A stretch of DNA of 64,000 bases, from assembly GCA_946902985.2 (NCBI GenBank), contig OX336388.2:131442346-131506345 (forward strand), read 5' to 3'. Position numbers and translations under genes: made by a program. The notes below the pieces were generated by a model. The model saw nothing but the letters and a program-made list of their open reading frames with translations, had not been told where the DNA came from and ran no database searches. The DNA is from Meconema thalassinum (taxonomy: Eukaryota > Arthropoda > Insecta > Orthoptera > Tettigoniidae). Below, piece after piece: positions 20,700 to 31,378 of this stretch; position 1 is the first letter of the stretch; each line of letters begins with the position of its first letter.

Positions 20700-22725
20700 T
20701 CATATATATATGTATGTATAAAGGAATGTCTGTGTGTTCGTCTTTTATGCGTTAATAAACCATTCATCCGATTGCTATCAAATTTTGCTGAGTTGTTGTA
20801 AACACTTCCGGGAGGTTTATAGGCATAGTTAATCCATTTCAAAATGATAGCGCGCGAGTAGTTTAAACAAATGCGTAATGGCGAGGCGTTCATATACAAT
20901 TCATCCGATTGCGATCAAACTTTGTTGAGTTGTTGAGCACAGTCACGAAAAGTTATAGGTGTAGTAAATCCAATTTACAATAGATAGCGCGCGAGTAGCT
21001 TCCACAAAATGGCGTGCGTTTGTTTCAAGAAAGTCCCACATGTGTTCATATGCCATTCATCCGATTGCGATGAAACTTGGGTGAGATGTTGTGTACATTT
21101 CAGGGAAGGTTTCTGGCTTAGTAAACCCACTTAACTATAGGTAGCGCACGAGTAGATTAAACAAATGAGTGACGACGCGCGAAGTGTTTCAACATAGTCC
21201 CGTATGCGTTCATATACCATTCGTCCGATGGCGACTAAACTTAGGTGAGTTGTTGTGTACACATCAGGGAAGGTTTCTGGCTTAGTAAATCCACTTAACT
21301 ATAGGTAGCGCACGAGTAGATTCAACAAATGAGCGACGACGGGCGAAGCGTTTCAACAAAGTCCTGTATGTGTTCAAATACCATTCGTCCGATAGCTATG
21401 AAACTTCGGTGAGAGGTTGTGGACTCTTCAGGCAAGGTTTCTGGCTTAGCAAATCCACTTTACGATAGGTAGGGCACGAATAGATTCAACAAATGAGCGA
21501 CGACGCGCGAACGTTTCAACAGTCTCGTAAGCGTTCATATACTATTCGTCTGATAGCGATGAAACTTGGGTGAGATGTTGTGTACACATCAGGGAATGTC
21601 TCTGGGTTAGTAATGCACTTTACAATAGGTATCGCACAAGTAGATTAAACGAATGAGCGACGACGCGCGAAGTGTTTCTATATAGTCCCGTATGCGTTCA
21701 TATACCATTCGTCCGATAGCGACTAAACTTGGGTGAGTTGTTGTGTACACTCCAGAGAAAGTTTCAGGCTTAGTAAGTCCATGTTACAATAGGTAGCACA
21801 CAAGTAGATTCAACAAATGAGCGAAGACGCGCGAAGTGTTTCAACAAAGTCCCGTATGCGTTCATATACCATTCGCCCGATAGCGATAAAACTTGGGTGA
21901 GATGGTGTACACTTCAGGGAAGGTTTCTGGCTTAGTACATCCACTTTACAATAGGTATCGCACAAGTAGATTCAACAAATGAGTAACGGCGCGCGTATCG
22001 TTTTAAACAAATTCGTATATGTTTATATACCATTCATGCGATTGCAATGAAATTTAGAGAAATGTTGTTTCCACTCCCGCAAAGATTTCTGATTTAGTAA
22101 ATCCATTTTACAATTGTTAGCGTACGAGTACATTCAACTAATGAGCGACAGCGCGTGAATCGTTTCAACCAAGTCCCGTATGCGTTCATATACCATCATC
22201 CGATTGTGATAAAACGTTGGTGAGTTGAGTACAGTCCTGCGAAGATGTATGAATTAGTAAATCCGTTTTCCAATGGGTGGCGCACAAGAAGATTCAACAA
22301 ATGAATGAAGGCGCGTGAATCGTTTAAACAAAATCCCGTATGCGTCCATATGCCATTCATCCGATTGCGATGAAACGTTCATGAGTTGTTGTGTACACGC
22401 CAGGGAAGGTTTTCGACTTGGTAAATCCTTTTTACAATAGGTAGCGTACGAGTATATTCAACAAATGGGTGACGGCGCTCGAATCTTTTCAACAAATTCC
22501 CGTATGCGTTCATATACTATTTATTTCATTGCGATGAAACTTTGGTGAGTTGTTGAGCACGCTCCCATGATTTCTTTTTGAGATAGTAAATCAATTTTAC
22601 AATAGTTTAGAGGTGGTTAACGGAAAATAAATAAATATTGGGAATCCGAAAGCACTTCAACAAACAAAGTTACAACGCGAACACTTTCTTTGATTGGCAT
22701 TGCAACGCATGCCGGGTACAGCTAG
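20700..22725 (+). mobile_element. Helitron, non-autonomous, 2.0 kb
   Basis: The 5' end is 'TCATATATATATGTATG' followed by 'aaggaatgtctgtgtgttcg', a common Helitron leader. The 3' end has an inverted repeat ('ggcat...atgcc', 22696-22713) followed by 'gggtacagCTAG' and T. No Rep/helicase coding is present. Most of the element is a tandem array (separate entry). Confidence 0.68.
20761..22640. repeat. ~162-bp tandem array inside the Helitron, 12 units
   Basis: Units start with variants of 'cattcatccgattgcgatgaaac'. Unit starts are at about 20761, 20899, 21053, 21218, 21382, 21543, 21706, 21870, 22031, 22194, 22353 and 22517, so the period settles at 159-165 bp after two shorter first units. Each unit contains 'gaaggtttctggcttagtaaatcc', 'taggtagcgcacgagtagattcaacaaatgag' and 'cccgtatgcgttcatatacc'. 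Units differ by scattered substitutions. Confidence 0.88.
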
Positions 22726-23169
22726 TCTAAAATAAAATTAAAGAAAGCAAAATGGATTTGATTTTAGTGATATCGATATGCCTATTTAATTGGCAATAAA
22801 ATACGAAATGATTTTTCTGAGAAATAAATGTGATGTTATTGATTTTTCACAAAATACACCAAATTTAAATGGAACAGTGATGTACAGATTCCAAAAATTG
22901 GCGTACACAAGATTAACAAAAATTCTTGAAAACATTTTTCGTTAGCTAAAATGAGCCTTCTTTTGGGAGGACTGTGATTGGATTCTTTCAAATGAAGGGA
23001 TATTCTTCATGGTCAACGACCCAGAAAGATGTTATTTTTCTAAACCTAATGTATGTGCAATTACAGTGTGAATTTGCGTGTTTTTGTACGCTCAGATCTT
23101 CCTAGTTATATATAATATTTTGTAAATATTATGATGATCAATTTAAAATTATTGAACTACATTATTTTC
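22726..23169. other. Unassigned AT-rich spacer
   Basis: Nothing I can support is visible here. Confidence 0.4.
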
Positions 23170-23180
23170 GTCCTAATTAC

Positions 23181-23456
23181 AAGAACAACAAATCCCGTGG
23201 CACTAGAGCCCATGAAGGGCCTATGCCTGCAGAATGTGGGGTGACGCGTGGTCAGCGCGTCGGGTCCCCTCGGCCATTAATCTTGGTTTTCGTGACCGGG
23301 ACGCTGTCTCACTGTCAGAAATTGTCCTCACGGAGTTGAGTGCATCCCGTTCCACCCCTCATGTCTTGTTCTAAAATCCCTGACGGAGCCGTGAATCGAA
23401 CCTGGGGTCTCGGGGTGACAAGCAGGCACGCTATCACAACACAACGGGGCCGGCCA
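23181..23456 (-). repeat. SINE E copy with TSD
   Basis: The minus-strand head at the right ('gctatcacaacacaacggggccgg') and body match the 17800 copy in reverse. Direct repeats 'gtcctaatt' flank it (about 23170-23180 and 23457-23467). Confidence 0.78.
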
Positions 23457-23544
23457 GTCCTAATTGCGACAATATATATAAACGCTCATACATAATCATC
23501 ATTTATAATGAATTTGCCACAAAGTGTTATATCTAGAAATTATA

Positions 23545-24399
23545 CAGGGTTATTACAAATGATTGAAGCGATTTCACAGCTCTACAATAACTTTATTATT
23601 TGAGATATTTAACAATGCTTTGCACACACATACAAAAACTCAAAACGTTTTTTTAGGCATTCACAAATGTTCGATATGTGCCCCTTTAGTGATTCGGCAG
23701 ACATCAAGCCGTTAATCAAGTTCCTCCCACACTCGGCGCAGCATGTCCCCATCAATGAGTTCGAAAGCATCGTTGATGCGAGCTCGCAGTTCTGGCAAGT
23801 TTCTTGGTAGAGGAGGTTTAAACACTGAATCTTTCACATAACCCCAAATAAAGAAATCGCATGGGGTTAAGTCGGGAGAGCGTGGAGGCCATGACATGAA
23901 TTGCTGATCATGATCTCCACCACGACCGATCCATCTGTTTTCCAATCTCCTGTTTAAAAAATTCCGAACATCATGATGGAAGTGCGGTGGAGCACCATCC
24001 TGTTGAAAGATGAAGTCGGCGTTGTCGGTCTCCAGTTGTGGCATGAGCCAATTTTCCAGCATGTCCAGATACACGTGTCCTGTAACGTGTTTTTTTTTTC
24101 GCAGAATGGAGTTAGCAGTTGGTGGATCTTTGTTGAACTTCGTCCTGAAGTGTCGTTGCATTGTTATGACTGACTGAAGTGAGTGCATTTCAAGCACGAC
24201 AAACGCTTTCTCGGCTCCTGTCGCCATTTTGTCTCACTGCGCTCTCGAGCGCTCTGGCGGCAGAAACCTGAAGTGCGGCTTCAGCCAAACCCAAACTTTA
24301 TGAGTTTTTCTACGTATCTGTAGTGAGTCGTGACCATATGTCAATGAATGGAGCTACAGTGAATTTATGAAATCGCTTCAATCATTTGTAATAGCCCTG
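23545..24399 (-). mobile_element. Mariner-family element, internally deleted, 855 bp
   Basis: Terminal inverted repeats of about 33 bp begin CAGGGTTATTACAAATG on the left; the right end is the complement with one change near the tip. Both are flanked by TA (23543-23544 and 24400-24401). It encodes a shortened transposase on the minus strand. Ends look intact, so it could in principle be mobilised in trans by a full-length relative. Confidence 0.88.
23712..24227 (-). CDS. Mariner-type transposase with central deletion
   Basis: The frame is 171 codons; the ATG lies at 24227. Residues 1-45 are the N-terminal region found in a large insect group often labelled DUF4817 ('FVVLEMHSLQSVITMQRHFRTKF', 'PPTANSI'). 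The sequence then jumps at a lysine run (an A-rich tract, T-run at 24090-24098) to the C-terminal catalytic part: 'VTGHVYLDMLENWLMPQL', 'FIFQQDGAPPH' with an acidic catalytic residue, and 'WPPRSPDLTPCDFFIWG' with the last acidic residue. Full relatives have a helix-turn-helix and the first catalytic Asp in between, so about 150-200 residues are missing while the frame stays open. It cannot be an active enzyme. Confidence 0.82.
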   Translation of the reverse strand: MATGAEKAFVVLEMHSLQSVITMQRHFRTKFNKDPPTANSILRKKKHVTGHVYLDMLENWLMPQLETDNADFIFQQDGAPPHFHHDVRNFLNRRLENRWIGRGGDHDQQFMSWPPRSPDLTPCDFFIWGYVKDSVFKPPLPRNLPELRARINDAFELIDGDMLRRVWEELD

Positions 24400-24401
24400 T
24401 A

Positions 24402-24711
24402 GATCCACCGTAATTCTTTAAGGGGCAGATAACCTCGTAGTTCCGCCCCTTAAAACAATAACTAAATAACTTCCGTGAATTTTGGATTTTCAAATGCTGT
24501 ATACCACAAACTCTATTAATATTAATATTATTTTGTACATAGGCTACTCAGGATATCTAGATGGATACATCTTGTAAGACATGATTATCATTAGTGTGTT
24601 GGATTTAATGTCCTTTTAACTGCTGCTGTATTAAGAGGCATTGGAATGCCAGAATTTTTGACTTGCAGGGGTTCTTTATAACGAGTACAACTCGTGGCAT
24701 AGTGATATACA
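24402..24711. other. Unassigned AT-rich spacer
   Basis: No family or gene recognised. Confidence 0.4.
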
Positions 24712-24932
24712 GTAATAATGATGTAATTGGTTTTACATCCGTTTTAACTACTGCGGCTTTTAGAGACGCCTTGCCCCGGAAGGGATCTTTAGCGTGTCAC
24801 TAAATCTGCTGACACGGCTCCCTCGCATTTGCGCACCCTCAAATGCCGACTGACTGCGCCAGGATTCGATCCTACAACCTTGGGAACAGCTGGCGGGAAC
24901 ATTACCGCTGAGTCACGCATCCTGTCGTTGTG
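24712..24932 (-). repeat. SINE D copy (tRNA-derived)
   Basis: The minus-strand head at the right has a B-box (complement of 'ggattcgatcct', about 24862-24873). The body is 'tttaactactgcggctttt', 'ggaagggatctttagcgtg' and 'ctgctgacacggctccctcgcatttgcgca'. A copy with clear TSD is at 37275-37451. It is followed directly by the (GAT)n-flanked 3'-end motif at 24933-24990. Confidence 0.72.
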
Positions 24933-24990
24933 ATGATGATGATGATAATTGTTGTTTTAAGGGGCCTAACATCTAGGCTATCGGCCCCTG
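24933..24990 (-). repeat. 3' end motif of dispersed repeat
   Basis: Contains (GAT)n then 'aattgttgttttaaggggcctaacatctagg', the same 3'-end motif as at 15890 and 28345; only about 58 bp is present. Confidence 0.5.
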
Positions 24991-25184
24991 TCGTTGTGGC
25001 ATAGTGACTAGCTATTGATGTGAATTCGTTTTAGGTGTGTGGGGCATCTTGGTCATCAGCCTCGTGTAATTGTGTGTATGTGTTCAATTTGTCTGATAAC
25101 CTTTTCTCTGTTGTGGCTGCAGTAGGGTGTGTGTAACTGTAATCATTAGGTTTGGAAATGGAGTAGATGCGTCGGGACTTCAAG

Positions 25185-25430
25185 TAAGGTATCATCCCGG
25201 CATTCTCCTAGAGAGTGGGGAAACTCCCGAGGGAAAAACACATTCAGGATAGCCGCTGTCTGCCGGGTTTCGAACCACCGATTTTCGGGGTTGCTGCACC
25301 GCCCCATTACGGTCGCGAGCACCAGGTGTAAGGGATCTGATGATGATCACTGGATGATCGAAACTAGTAGTCAAATCCAAGTGAATTTTATTATCTCGTG
25401 TAATATTTTTCAGGGCTAGGGAATAACACC
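25185..25430 (-). repeat. Degenerate tRNA-SINE
   Basis: Read on the minus strand it has a B-box-like 'tggtttcgaaacccgg' (complement at about 25265-25280), the 'gccgggatgatacc'-type core and a tail ('gatctgatgatgatcactgg...tatctcgtgtaatattttt') that recurs at 38918-38990. Confidence 0.5.
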
Positions 25431-25751
25431 CCATAATAATAATAATATCGTATGGCCTCGGTGTCGGGTGCAAGCTTTGTTATTTGACACCCAAAGGGTA
25501 GCTTGCATGTCGAATTTCGTTGTTCCTTGAAGCACTATGAAAGTCAAGGAGGTTAGATATCTAAGCTCCTTGAAACTATAGCACTTTCTAGTATAGAAAT
25601 GAGGAACTTTGTGTTGGCGGAAACTCCCGAGATTAATTTTGCCATTATGAACACGGCCTACTGAATTCAATTCGGTACAGTCGTGTTGGCCGACTGAAAA
25701 GCATTTAAATTTCGATCACCTTATCTGGGATGAATCCAAAGTTTTAGTCAG

Positions 25752-26281
25752 CGGCTTCGGTGGCGTAGTTGGTAGCATGCTGAGCTTCTATGCCCAAGAT
25801 CGCGGATTCAAACCCGGCCGAAGTCGTCGGAGTTTTTAAAAGAGCGTTAAAAATCCCTCAGTATGCCTTCCTTCGGAGGGGAAGTAAAGCCGGCGGGCCC
25901 ATGTCATAGATTTATGGTATGTAAAAGAACCTTCCAATAACTACCCTTGTGTGAAGCTAAAATGTGTTGGTTAGATCTGATAACGCTCTATTAGTTCCAA
26001 CGTTCGGCGCCAGGTGCCTGTTGCGATGGCATCTAGTAGCAATGTTCGCAGCTAGGTGTCGTGGACGGAAGCATTTGGTAGCAAAAGTAGGATCTACTTG
26101 AGAATTGATCATCTCCAGTTCTTACCTTAGGAATCACAGATAACACACACTAATACAGCCGTCACAATTAACACCGGTTATCAGACAGATTCTACACACA
26201 CACAAAGTACACGGAGCTACATGACAGCGTTGTCGCGGCCCCTAAACTAAGGAACCAACCAACCAACCAACCAACCAACCA
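25752..26281 (+). repeat. SINE C copy, full length
   Basis: Complete from the tRNA-like head (acceptor halves 'gcttcgg'/'ccgaagt') to the tail 'ctaaggaaccaacc' extended as (CCAA)n at about 26256-26281. One of the two best full copies in the window. Confidence 0.85.
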
Positions 26282-26335
26282 AAATCTTCAGTAGACATTT
26301 TCTAATGTTCAGAAAGAAAGCTTACCGGTACTTTA

Positions 26336-26858
26336 TCTCTACTTAGTATAAAACAAAGTCCCCGATTCTTGGATGTCACGGGTAATCTCGAGAACCACTG
26401 GATGGATTTTGATGCGGTTTTCACCATTCTGTAAAGGATATCTCTAGGAGGATTTCTGTAGAAAATAATTTATGATCAAAGCAAGACAAGCAGTAAAGAT
26501 TTCAGTGAAAAAGACTAAAAAATAACCTGGCGTCCTTGCGCTTTTTAAGCTTACGCTAGGCAAACCGTTAAAAATATCACTATACTATGAGTGTAAGAAT
26601 TGTTCAGCATGAAAAGTTCTACCAAAAGACCGTGAGAGCGTATCTCTATCTTCAATACATCGCTCACTATAAGTGTTTTTACATTGGTCGGAAAGGGGAT
26701 TTGTTTTATCTCCATAACTCTCCAGTCAGTGATTTTAACCCATCATGCCGAGACGTAAAACGGATATAGGCCGTAGTTCATTGACATCGAAAAAAGAAAG
26801 CTCTTATCACGTAATGCATTCATAACTATTCCCGGGCGAAGCCGGGGCGGGTTGCTAG
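26336..26858 (+). mobile_element. Small non-autonomous Helitron, 523 bp
   Basis: The 5' end 'TCTCTACTTAGTATAAAAC' follows an A. The 3' end has a GC-rich inverted repeat ('cccgggcgaagccgggg', 26831-26847) then 'gttgCTAG' and T. This A^TC...CTAG^T arrangement with a subterminal hairpin is diagnostic of Helitrons. No coding is present. Confidence 0.72.
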
Positions 26859-27420
26859 TTATTTATGTAAATGACACTTGGACAGGTTTTGAATTTAACT
26901 ACCCAAATATACTTGGGCATAAATATGCGATGGCCGATCGAAAAGTTATCAAATAGCGATTTGTAGTAGACATAAATTTGGCAACATTGACTCTGGGTGA
27001 CAGTGAGGTGATGTGACAGCGTTGCACTTCCTGAGAGGGGGAGAGTAGCATTTTTTGGATGGTAAAGCTATTTCCATACAAATTAGAAGAGGCTGAACCT
27101 GTGTTCATCTTCTTGACGGGGACCGGTTATGACTTGTAGAACTGGAAATAGACGCGCCTGTCTATTGTGCGACACAAATCTCCATGTTAGAAGCCATTAC
27201 ACTAATAACGGGGCTGGGATACGATGAGATTGTGATTGTGTGGGTTCGGCCGTTAGATGACCGACCGGCTTGCAGTTTGTGCCAAGTGACATCTAAGCCG
27301 TTAGGCCTGGGCAAGGCGCCAGTCCTAGCACAGGTGTATTCAACATGTGTTCGTTGTTTAAAAAAAGGATAGCTTTGAAACCATTTTTCAGTGATGCCTT
27401 CTTCTTTCTTTGTTTTGTCC
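26859..27420. other. Unassigned spacer
   Basis: No repeat family recognised. Overlapping short frames on both strands near 27162-27422 have no domain I know. Confidence 0.4.
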
Positions 27421-28340
27421 ACTTAGGGACACTTGGGTTGATGGCGTTTTCCTCTTCTTCTCCTCCCAAAATCTCCTCATGAACTCGCTATGCCCCTTCT
27501 TACGTTCTTCGTCCAATTTTTTCCAGTGCTCTTTTTAGATTTTTCAGTGAAATAGTGATTTGTACCTAGAGTTCCAAAAGCCTTGCGATTCATGATATCC
27601 TCTGTGATGTTTATTTCATTTAAGTCCTAAAAGATGGTATATTGGCTTTCACGGCCAGTGAAATAAAACTCGGAAATTTTTCTAGGTTTGTGCCGTGTCT
27701 TGTGTGGGGTTTCGCCTAGGACACCAAGCTGGCTCATTAGCGGGCTCTTGGTGTCCCCGCCCGGACCCCCACATGAGTAGCGAACTGCGCGCTACCTCCC
27801 TTTTTATGAAGCGTACCTGCGCCTCTTTACCGCGAGAACTAAAAGCTCAAGCACCCATAACCTCCCTATGAAGACTTACAAATAGATGGTATATTTTCAA
27901 GGTGTCATAGGCGAAACCCCACACAAGACACGGCACAAACCTAGAAAAGTTACTGAGTCGTTAAGTCCTGTTTGATTACTTCTAACCAACTGATTTTGAC
28001 TTTTTTTTTAAATTTATTATATCAAGTTTTTTTTTTTTTCATATCTGGTTTTGTCCATTCTACAGATGTGACCATAGAATTTCAATCGTCTGTTACGCAC
28101 GGTATCAGTGAAGTACAAGTCTGTGGTTTTCCTTTTAATCCATATTCCATTAACATAAACGGGGCCATATACTTTCCTGAGAATTTTACGTTCTTGGCCT
28201 CCTAGAGGCGTACAATGCTTCCGGAAGAACAACTGTCTGGTATTGCCGTAGTTTTGCATTTCGTGACATCACTCTTTTGTTATAGTGATTCCATGCTATT
28301 CGGTATGTTTTGTCGAGTTTGGTAGCTCTTTCTAAATTAG
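27421..28340 (-). mobile_element. LINE RT C-terminal fragment, interrupted
   Basis: Three decayed minus-strand blocks lie in the expected order. 'LERATKLDKTYRIAWNHYNKRVMSRNAKLRQYQTVVLPEALYAS' is near 28335-28205. 'ERKILRKVYGPVYVNGIW...RRLKFYGHICRMDKTR' is near 28195-28035. 'EDIMNRKAFGTL' with 'KSTGKNW' is near 27600-27510. These match the region after the RT catalytic core of several insect LINEs. A palindromic insertion with a 9-bp TSD (27629-27960) sits between the second and third blocks. Frameshifts are evident, so it is dead. Confidence 0.65.
27629..27960. mobile_element. Palindromic Penelope-type terminal-repeat insertion, 332 bp
   Basis: Flanked by the direct repeat 'ttaagtcct' (27620-27628 and 27961-27969). 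Inside, 'tttctaggtttgtgccgtgt' and the following 'cttgtgtggggtttcgcc' at 27678-27717 are inverted at 27911-27954. The left tip 'ggctttcacggcc' resembles the tip of the Penelope element at 55245 ('agactttcacgaccgg'). No coding is present. The family assignment is tentative. Confidence 0.6.
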
Positions 28341-28344
28341 ATGA

Positions 28345-28960
28345 TGGTAATAATGTTAATTGTTGTTTTAAGGAGCCTAACACATACGTTATCGGCCCCT
28401 AATGGTTTGTGTGATCATGAAGATGATAATGAAATGTAAACTAAAACTAACCACTAACTTACATACTAGAAGGAGAAATGGAAAACAAAAGAAGGATAAG
28501 GCAAACAAACGACAGGAGAACAAGAAATGCCCTGAACCCTCGAGGATTGAGGGACTTGGAAGGATAGCCATGAAAGGCAGATAGGAAAGAGGAGAGGGTC
28601 AACCCCAAAATCAGTGGAAAAAGGGGAAAAACCAGACCCAGCTCGGAAACCCTTGTGCAGAAGGCAGGAGGTATCATTAAAAGAAAAAGAAGGCTGACCC
28701 CTCGATGAATGACGGTATCAGGAAAGATGAGACAAGGGACAATTAAGGCGGGAAAGTGAAAGATTACCTGGGCCTCGGATACCCTAATACCGTCGGGGTA
28801 GGAAGAGAACAAGCTTTGACCAAGGGAGGTTGTCAGGAAAGATAATTGAAAGTGGAAGTAAGTGGGAGCAATGCCGGACTGGGGTTCCGTGGTCGCCAAC
28901 TCACGTCCCACAAGTTGTGAGTCCCTGGGGTATTTCTAAACTAGCTACCCTGTCAAATCC
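28345..28960 (-). repeat. Dispersed repeat with conserved 3' end
   Basis: The 3' end motif ('ttgttgttttaaggagcctaac...tatcggccccta') lies at the left, followed by a GA-rich body and a 'ttccgtggtcgccaactcacg' segment near 28886-28906. Frames through it (for example 28911-28459) show no domain. The element is probably LINE- or SINE-derived; its 5' limit is uncertain. Confidence 0.45.
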
Positions 28961-28984
28961 AATCAGTGTTGCCTTATTAACCAT

Positions 28985-29290
28985 TTTTTTCGTGTGGCCT
29001 CCTGAGAGGTCGAGTGCAGGTCCTTCTAGTCGACGCCCGTGGGCAGGTCGCGTCGGAAAGAGAGATGAGATGAATGGATGATAGGGGACAAGGATGTGGA
29101 AGGAAGTGGTTGTTGCCTGTCAGAAGGTACCGTCCCAGCATTTGCTAGGCGTTGAAAACGGGATGACATTTTCACTTGAAAAAAAACCACACATAGCGTC
29201 AGGAAGGGCAGCCTTAAATCCCCGGCCAAAACAAAAAATGAGCTTGATTGGCTCCGGCGACCGCAATTAATTGGGACTAGCATTACCCGT
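28985..29290 (-). repeat. SINE B/SINE composite
   Basis: The left part (28985-29165) is the minus-strand SINE B 3' module and core ('cctcctgagaggtcgagtgcagg', 'gcatttgctaggcgttgaaaacgggat'). The right part (about 29190-29290, 'gcgtcaggaagggcagcc...ggctccggcgaccgcaattaattgggac') matches the 54275 SINE family instead. It is a chimera or two nested fragments. Confidence 0.6.
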
Positions 29291-29318
29291 CGCGGCTTCG
29301 CCCGCGAATATTCTAGTT
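29285..29318 (+). mobile_element. Possible Helitron 3' terminus
   Basis: A GC-rich hairpin 'cgcggcttcgcccgcg' (29292-29307) followed by 'aatattCTAG' and T. Only the end is recognisable. Confidence 0.4.
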
Positions 29319-29829
29319 GTAAAGAGTGCACTTAGGAAAATCTCAATCATGAATGCTATGACTGATGTATCCTTGGCATGAATAATCAGACTTGATCAAT
29401 TCAGCTACTGGTGCAGTGGTTAGGGGTTTGTCATTCCTTTATAGGTATATCAGAGCGAAGTTAGTTTTCTGGGAATATCACAGACACGGTTAATTTAAGG
29501 GCCTTTAAATGTGGTTTTCGGAGACCCTTTATAGTCGGGTGAAAAAGACCTTTCGTACCACACTCACACGTGAAAATTGCGTGAAAAAATTCTAGAGTGC
29601 CCCTTGACACCCTTAAGCGCATTATACTGTATGTATTGATGAATTTTACAGCTTAATTTGGTTCAGTGATAACCTTATAACCGTCTGGAAACTTTCACAG
29701 TAATGTAATAGTTGGAATTGCATTGCGTCTTATTACAGAAATAGATGGACCTGTGAGCTTCTCTTACCATGGTTACCGTGTTGCATTCTTTCATTATTTC
29801 ATTGTAAATATACATGTTTTAAGGTATTT

Positions 29830-30467
29830 ATGTTCGACCCTAACTATTATGTGTCAGAAAACTGTATCATAATGAGGCTCATTATAACACTATTTTTCAT
29901 TATGAAACAGTTTCTCCCACCAATCAGAGCTCAAGAAACAGTTGTGTGACCAATTAGATAAGGATACCTTCCCGCATGCGCTCAAAATCCAACATGTCTA
30001 TATAAATTACCAAAATTGCACCGTCCATATGTTCGCGTAAATAAACTGGTGAAAATGAGACAAGAAATGGCACTGTACCTTAATATCCCCAAAATCAATT
30101 TCTTCACAGCGCGTGGTTTTGAAACGACTTCGGTGACAGTTTTACTGAATACTGGAGCACAATCTGAACATATGGCATTGAAGCACACAGAGCGCATGCG
30201 TCGGTTGTCCAGAGAGCTTGGAAAACAGAGATATACTACCCACCGCAGCACCAGATCACACCATTGTAGTGACTGAACAGATATTTATGAATATTTATGT
30301 TAAAACATATAATAAAGTTATAATTATCGTCGAACCTAAACAGTCGTATGCAACTCGCCTATAACAGTAATTAAGACACTCGTATGGAAATTATAAAACT
30401 CGCATACGCTCGTTTTATAAAAATACTAGTGTCTTAATTATAGCCATTATAGGCTCGTTGCATAATT
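29830..30467. mobile_element. Dispersed repeat, copy 1: conserved ends, private interior
   Basis: The left approximately 133 bp ('ttatgttcgaccctaactatt' to 'ccaattagataa') and the right approximately 190 bp ('acagatatttatgaatattt' to 'ggctcgttgcataat') closely match 49279-49406 and 49569-49757. The interior (29963-30277) does not. The right end contains an inverted repeat ('tatgcaactcgcctata' against 'tataggctcgttgcata'). The 86-codon plus frame in the interior (30016-30276) has no recognised domain. Confidence 0.6.
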
Positions 30468-30469
30468 TA

Positions 30470-30937
30470 ATTGTGAGGCATTTAAAGAGTAAGTGAGTGC
30501 GTTTCGCTTACGCATTGGGTTATGCTGAACCTGTAGGTACCCAATATGTGTAGGTTGGTGTTAATAGGACCTTATTTTCGATACAAAACTGGAATGGGAC
30601 CTTAGCAGAATAATATAGGGAGGGATAAGCCGAAGAAAGTTAGTAGCCTATACAATAGGTCTATATATTATAATGTTATGGACTATTGACAAAGAAGAAA
30701 ACTGAGGAATGACATGTTTCGCTCTGTGTGTGTTGTCTGGTACCAGTGTTGTCTACGGAAGCTAATATATTTCCACCTCATTCCGGAAGCCACTGCAACA
30801 GCGTGCCCCTATAGGCCTATAAGATTTGAAAATTTGCTGCGCTTGGAGCGTTACCGCATTGGTGTAAGTACGGCTATGTGACCAGAGTTATGAGGAACGC
30901 ACTCTTAACAAGACTGGAAACACACAACTGACCCTGT
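30470..30937. other. Unassigned spacer
   Basis: No family or gene recognised. Confidence 0.4.
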
Positions 30938-31378
30938 TTGGTTAGTTGGTTGGTTCCTCAGTTTAGGGGCTGCGACAACGCGGTCATGTAGCCCCGTGTA
31001 CTTGGGGTGTGTGTAGAATCTGTCTGATAACCGGTGTTAATTGTGATGGCTGTATTAGTGTGTGTTATCTGTTTTCAATTCGAGTAAGGACTGGAGACAT
31101 GGAATTTTCAAGTACTTCCAACTTTTGCCGCCAAACTCCACCGTCAACGACTACTAGTTCAGAACGTGGTTACCAGATGCCACCGCAGTCGGCTCTTGAC
31201 GACGAACGTTGGAACCTAAGAGCGTTGGCCAAATTTTAACCCATAATTTAGCTTCACACAGGTGTAATTAGTGTAGGGTTGTTTAACATGCATAAATCTA
31301 TGACATGGGATCGTCGGCTTTACTTCCCCTCCGAAGGAAGGCATACTGAGCGATTTTTAACTCTCTTAAATATCCAAC
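30938..31378 (-). repeat. SINE C copy, head missing
   Basis: Starts with the (GGTT)n-type tail and 'cctcagtttaggggctgcgacaacgcgg' and continues to 'gatttttaactctctt'. The tRNA-like head is absent, so it is 5'-truncated. The 76-codon frame through it is SINE sequence. Confidence 0.8.

Noticed and set aside
28389..28911. Frames with membrane-like residues on the minus strand (60-150 codons)
   Set aside because: They translate the complement of a GA-rich dispersed repeat; hydrophobicity comes from the TC-rich composition.
30016..30276. 86-codon plus frame as a gene
   Set aside because: It lies in the private interior of a dispersed repeat and has no recognised domain; could be captured DNA but unsupported.
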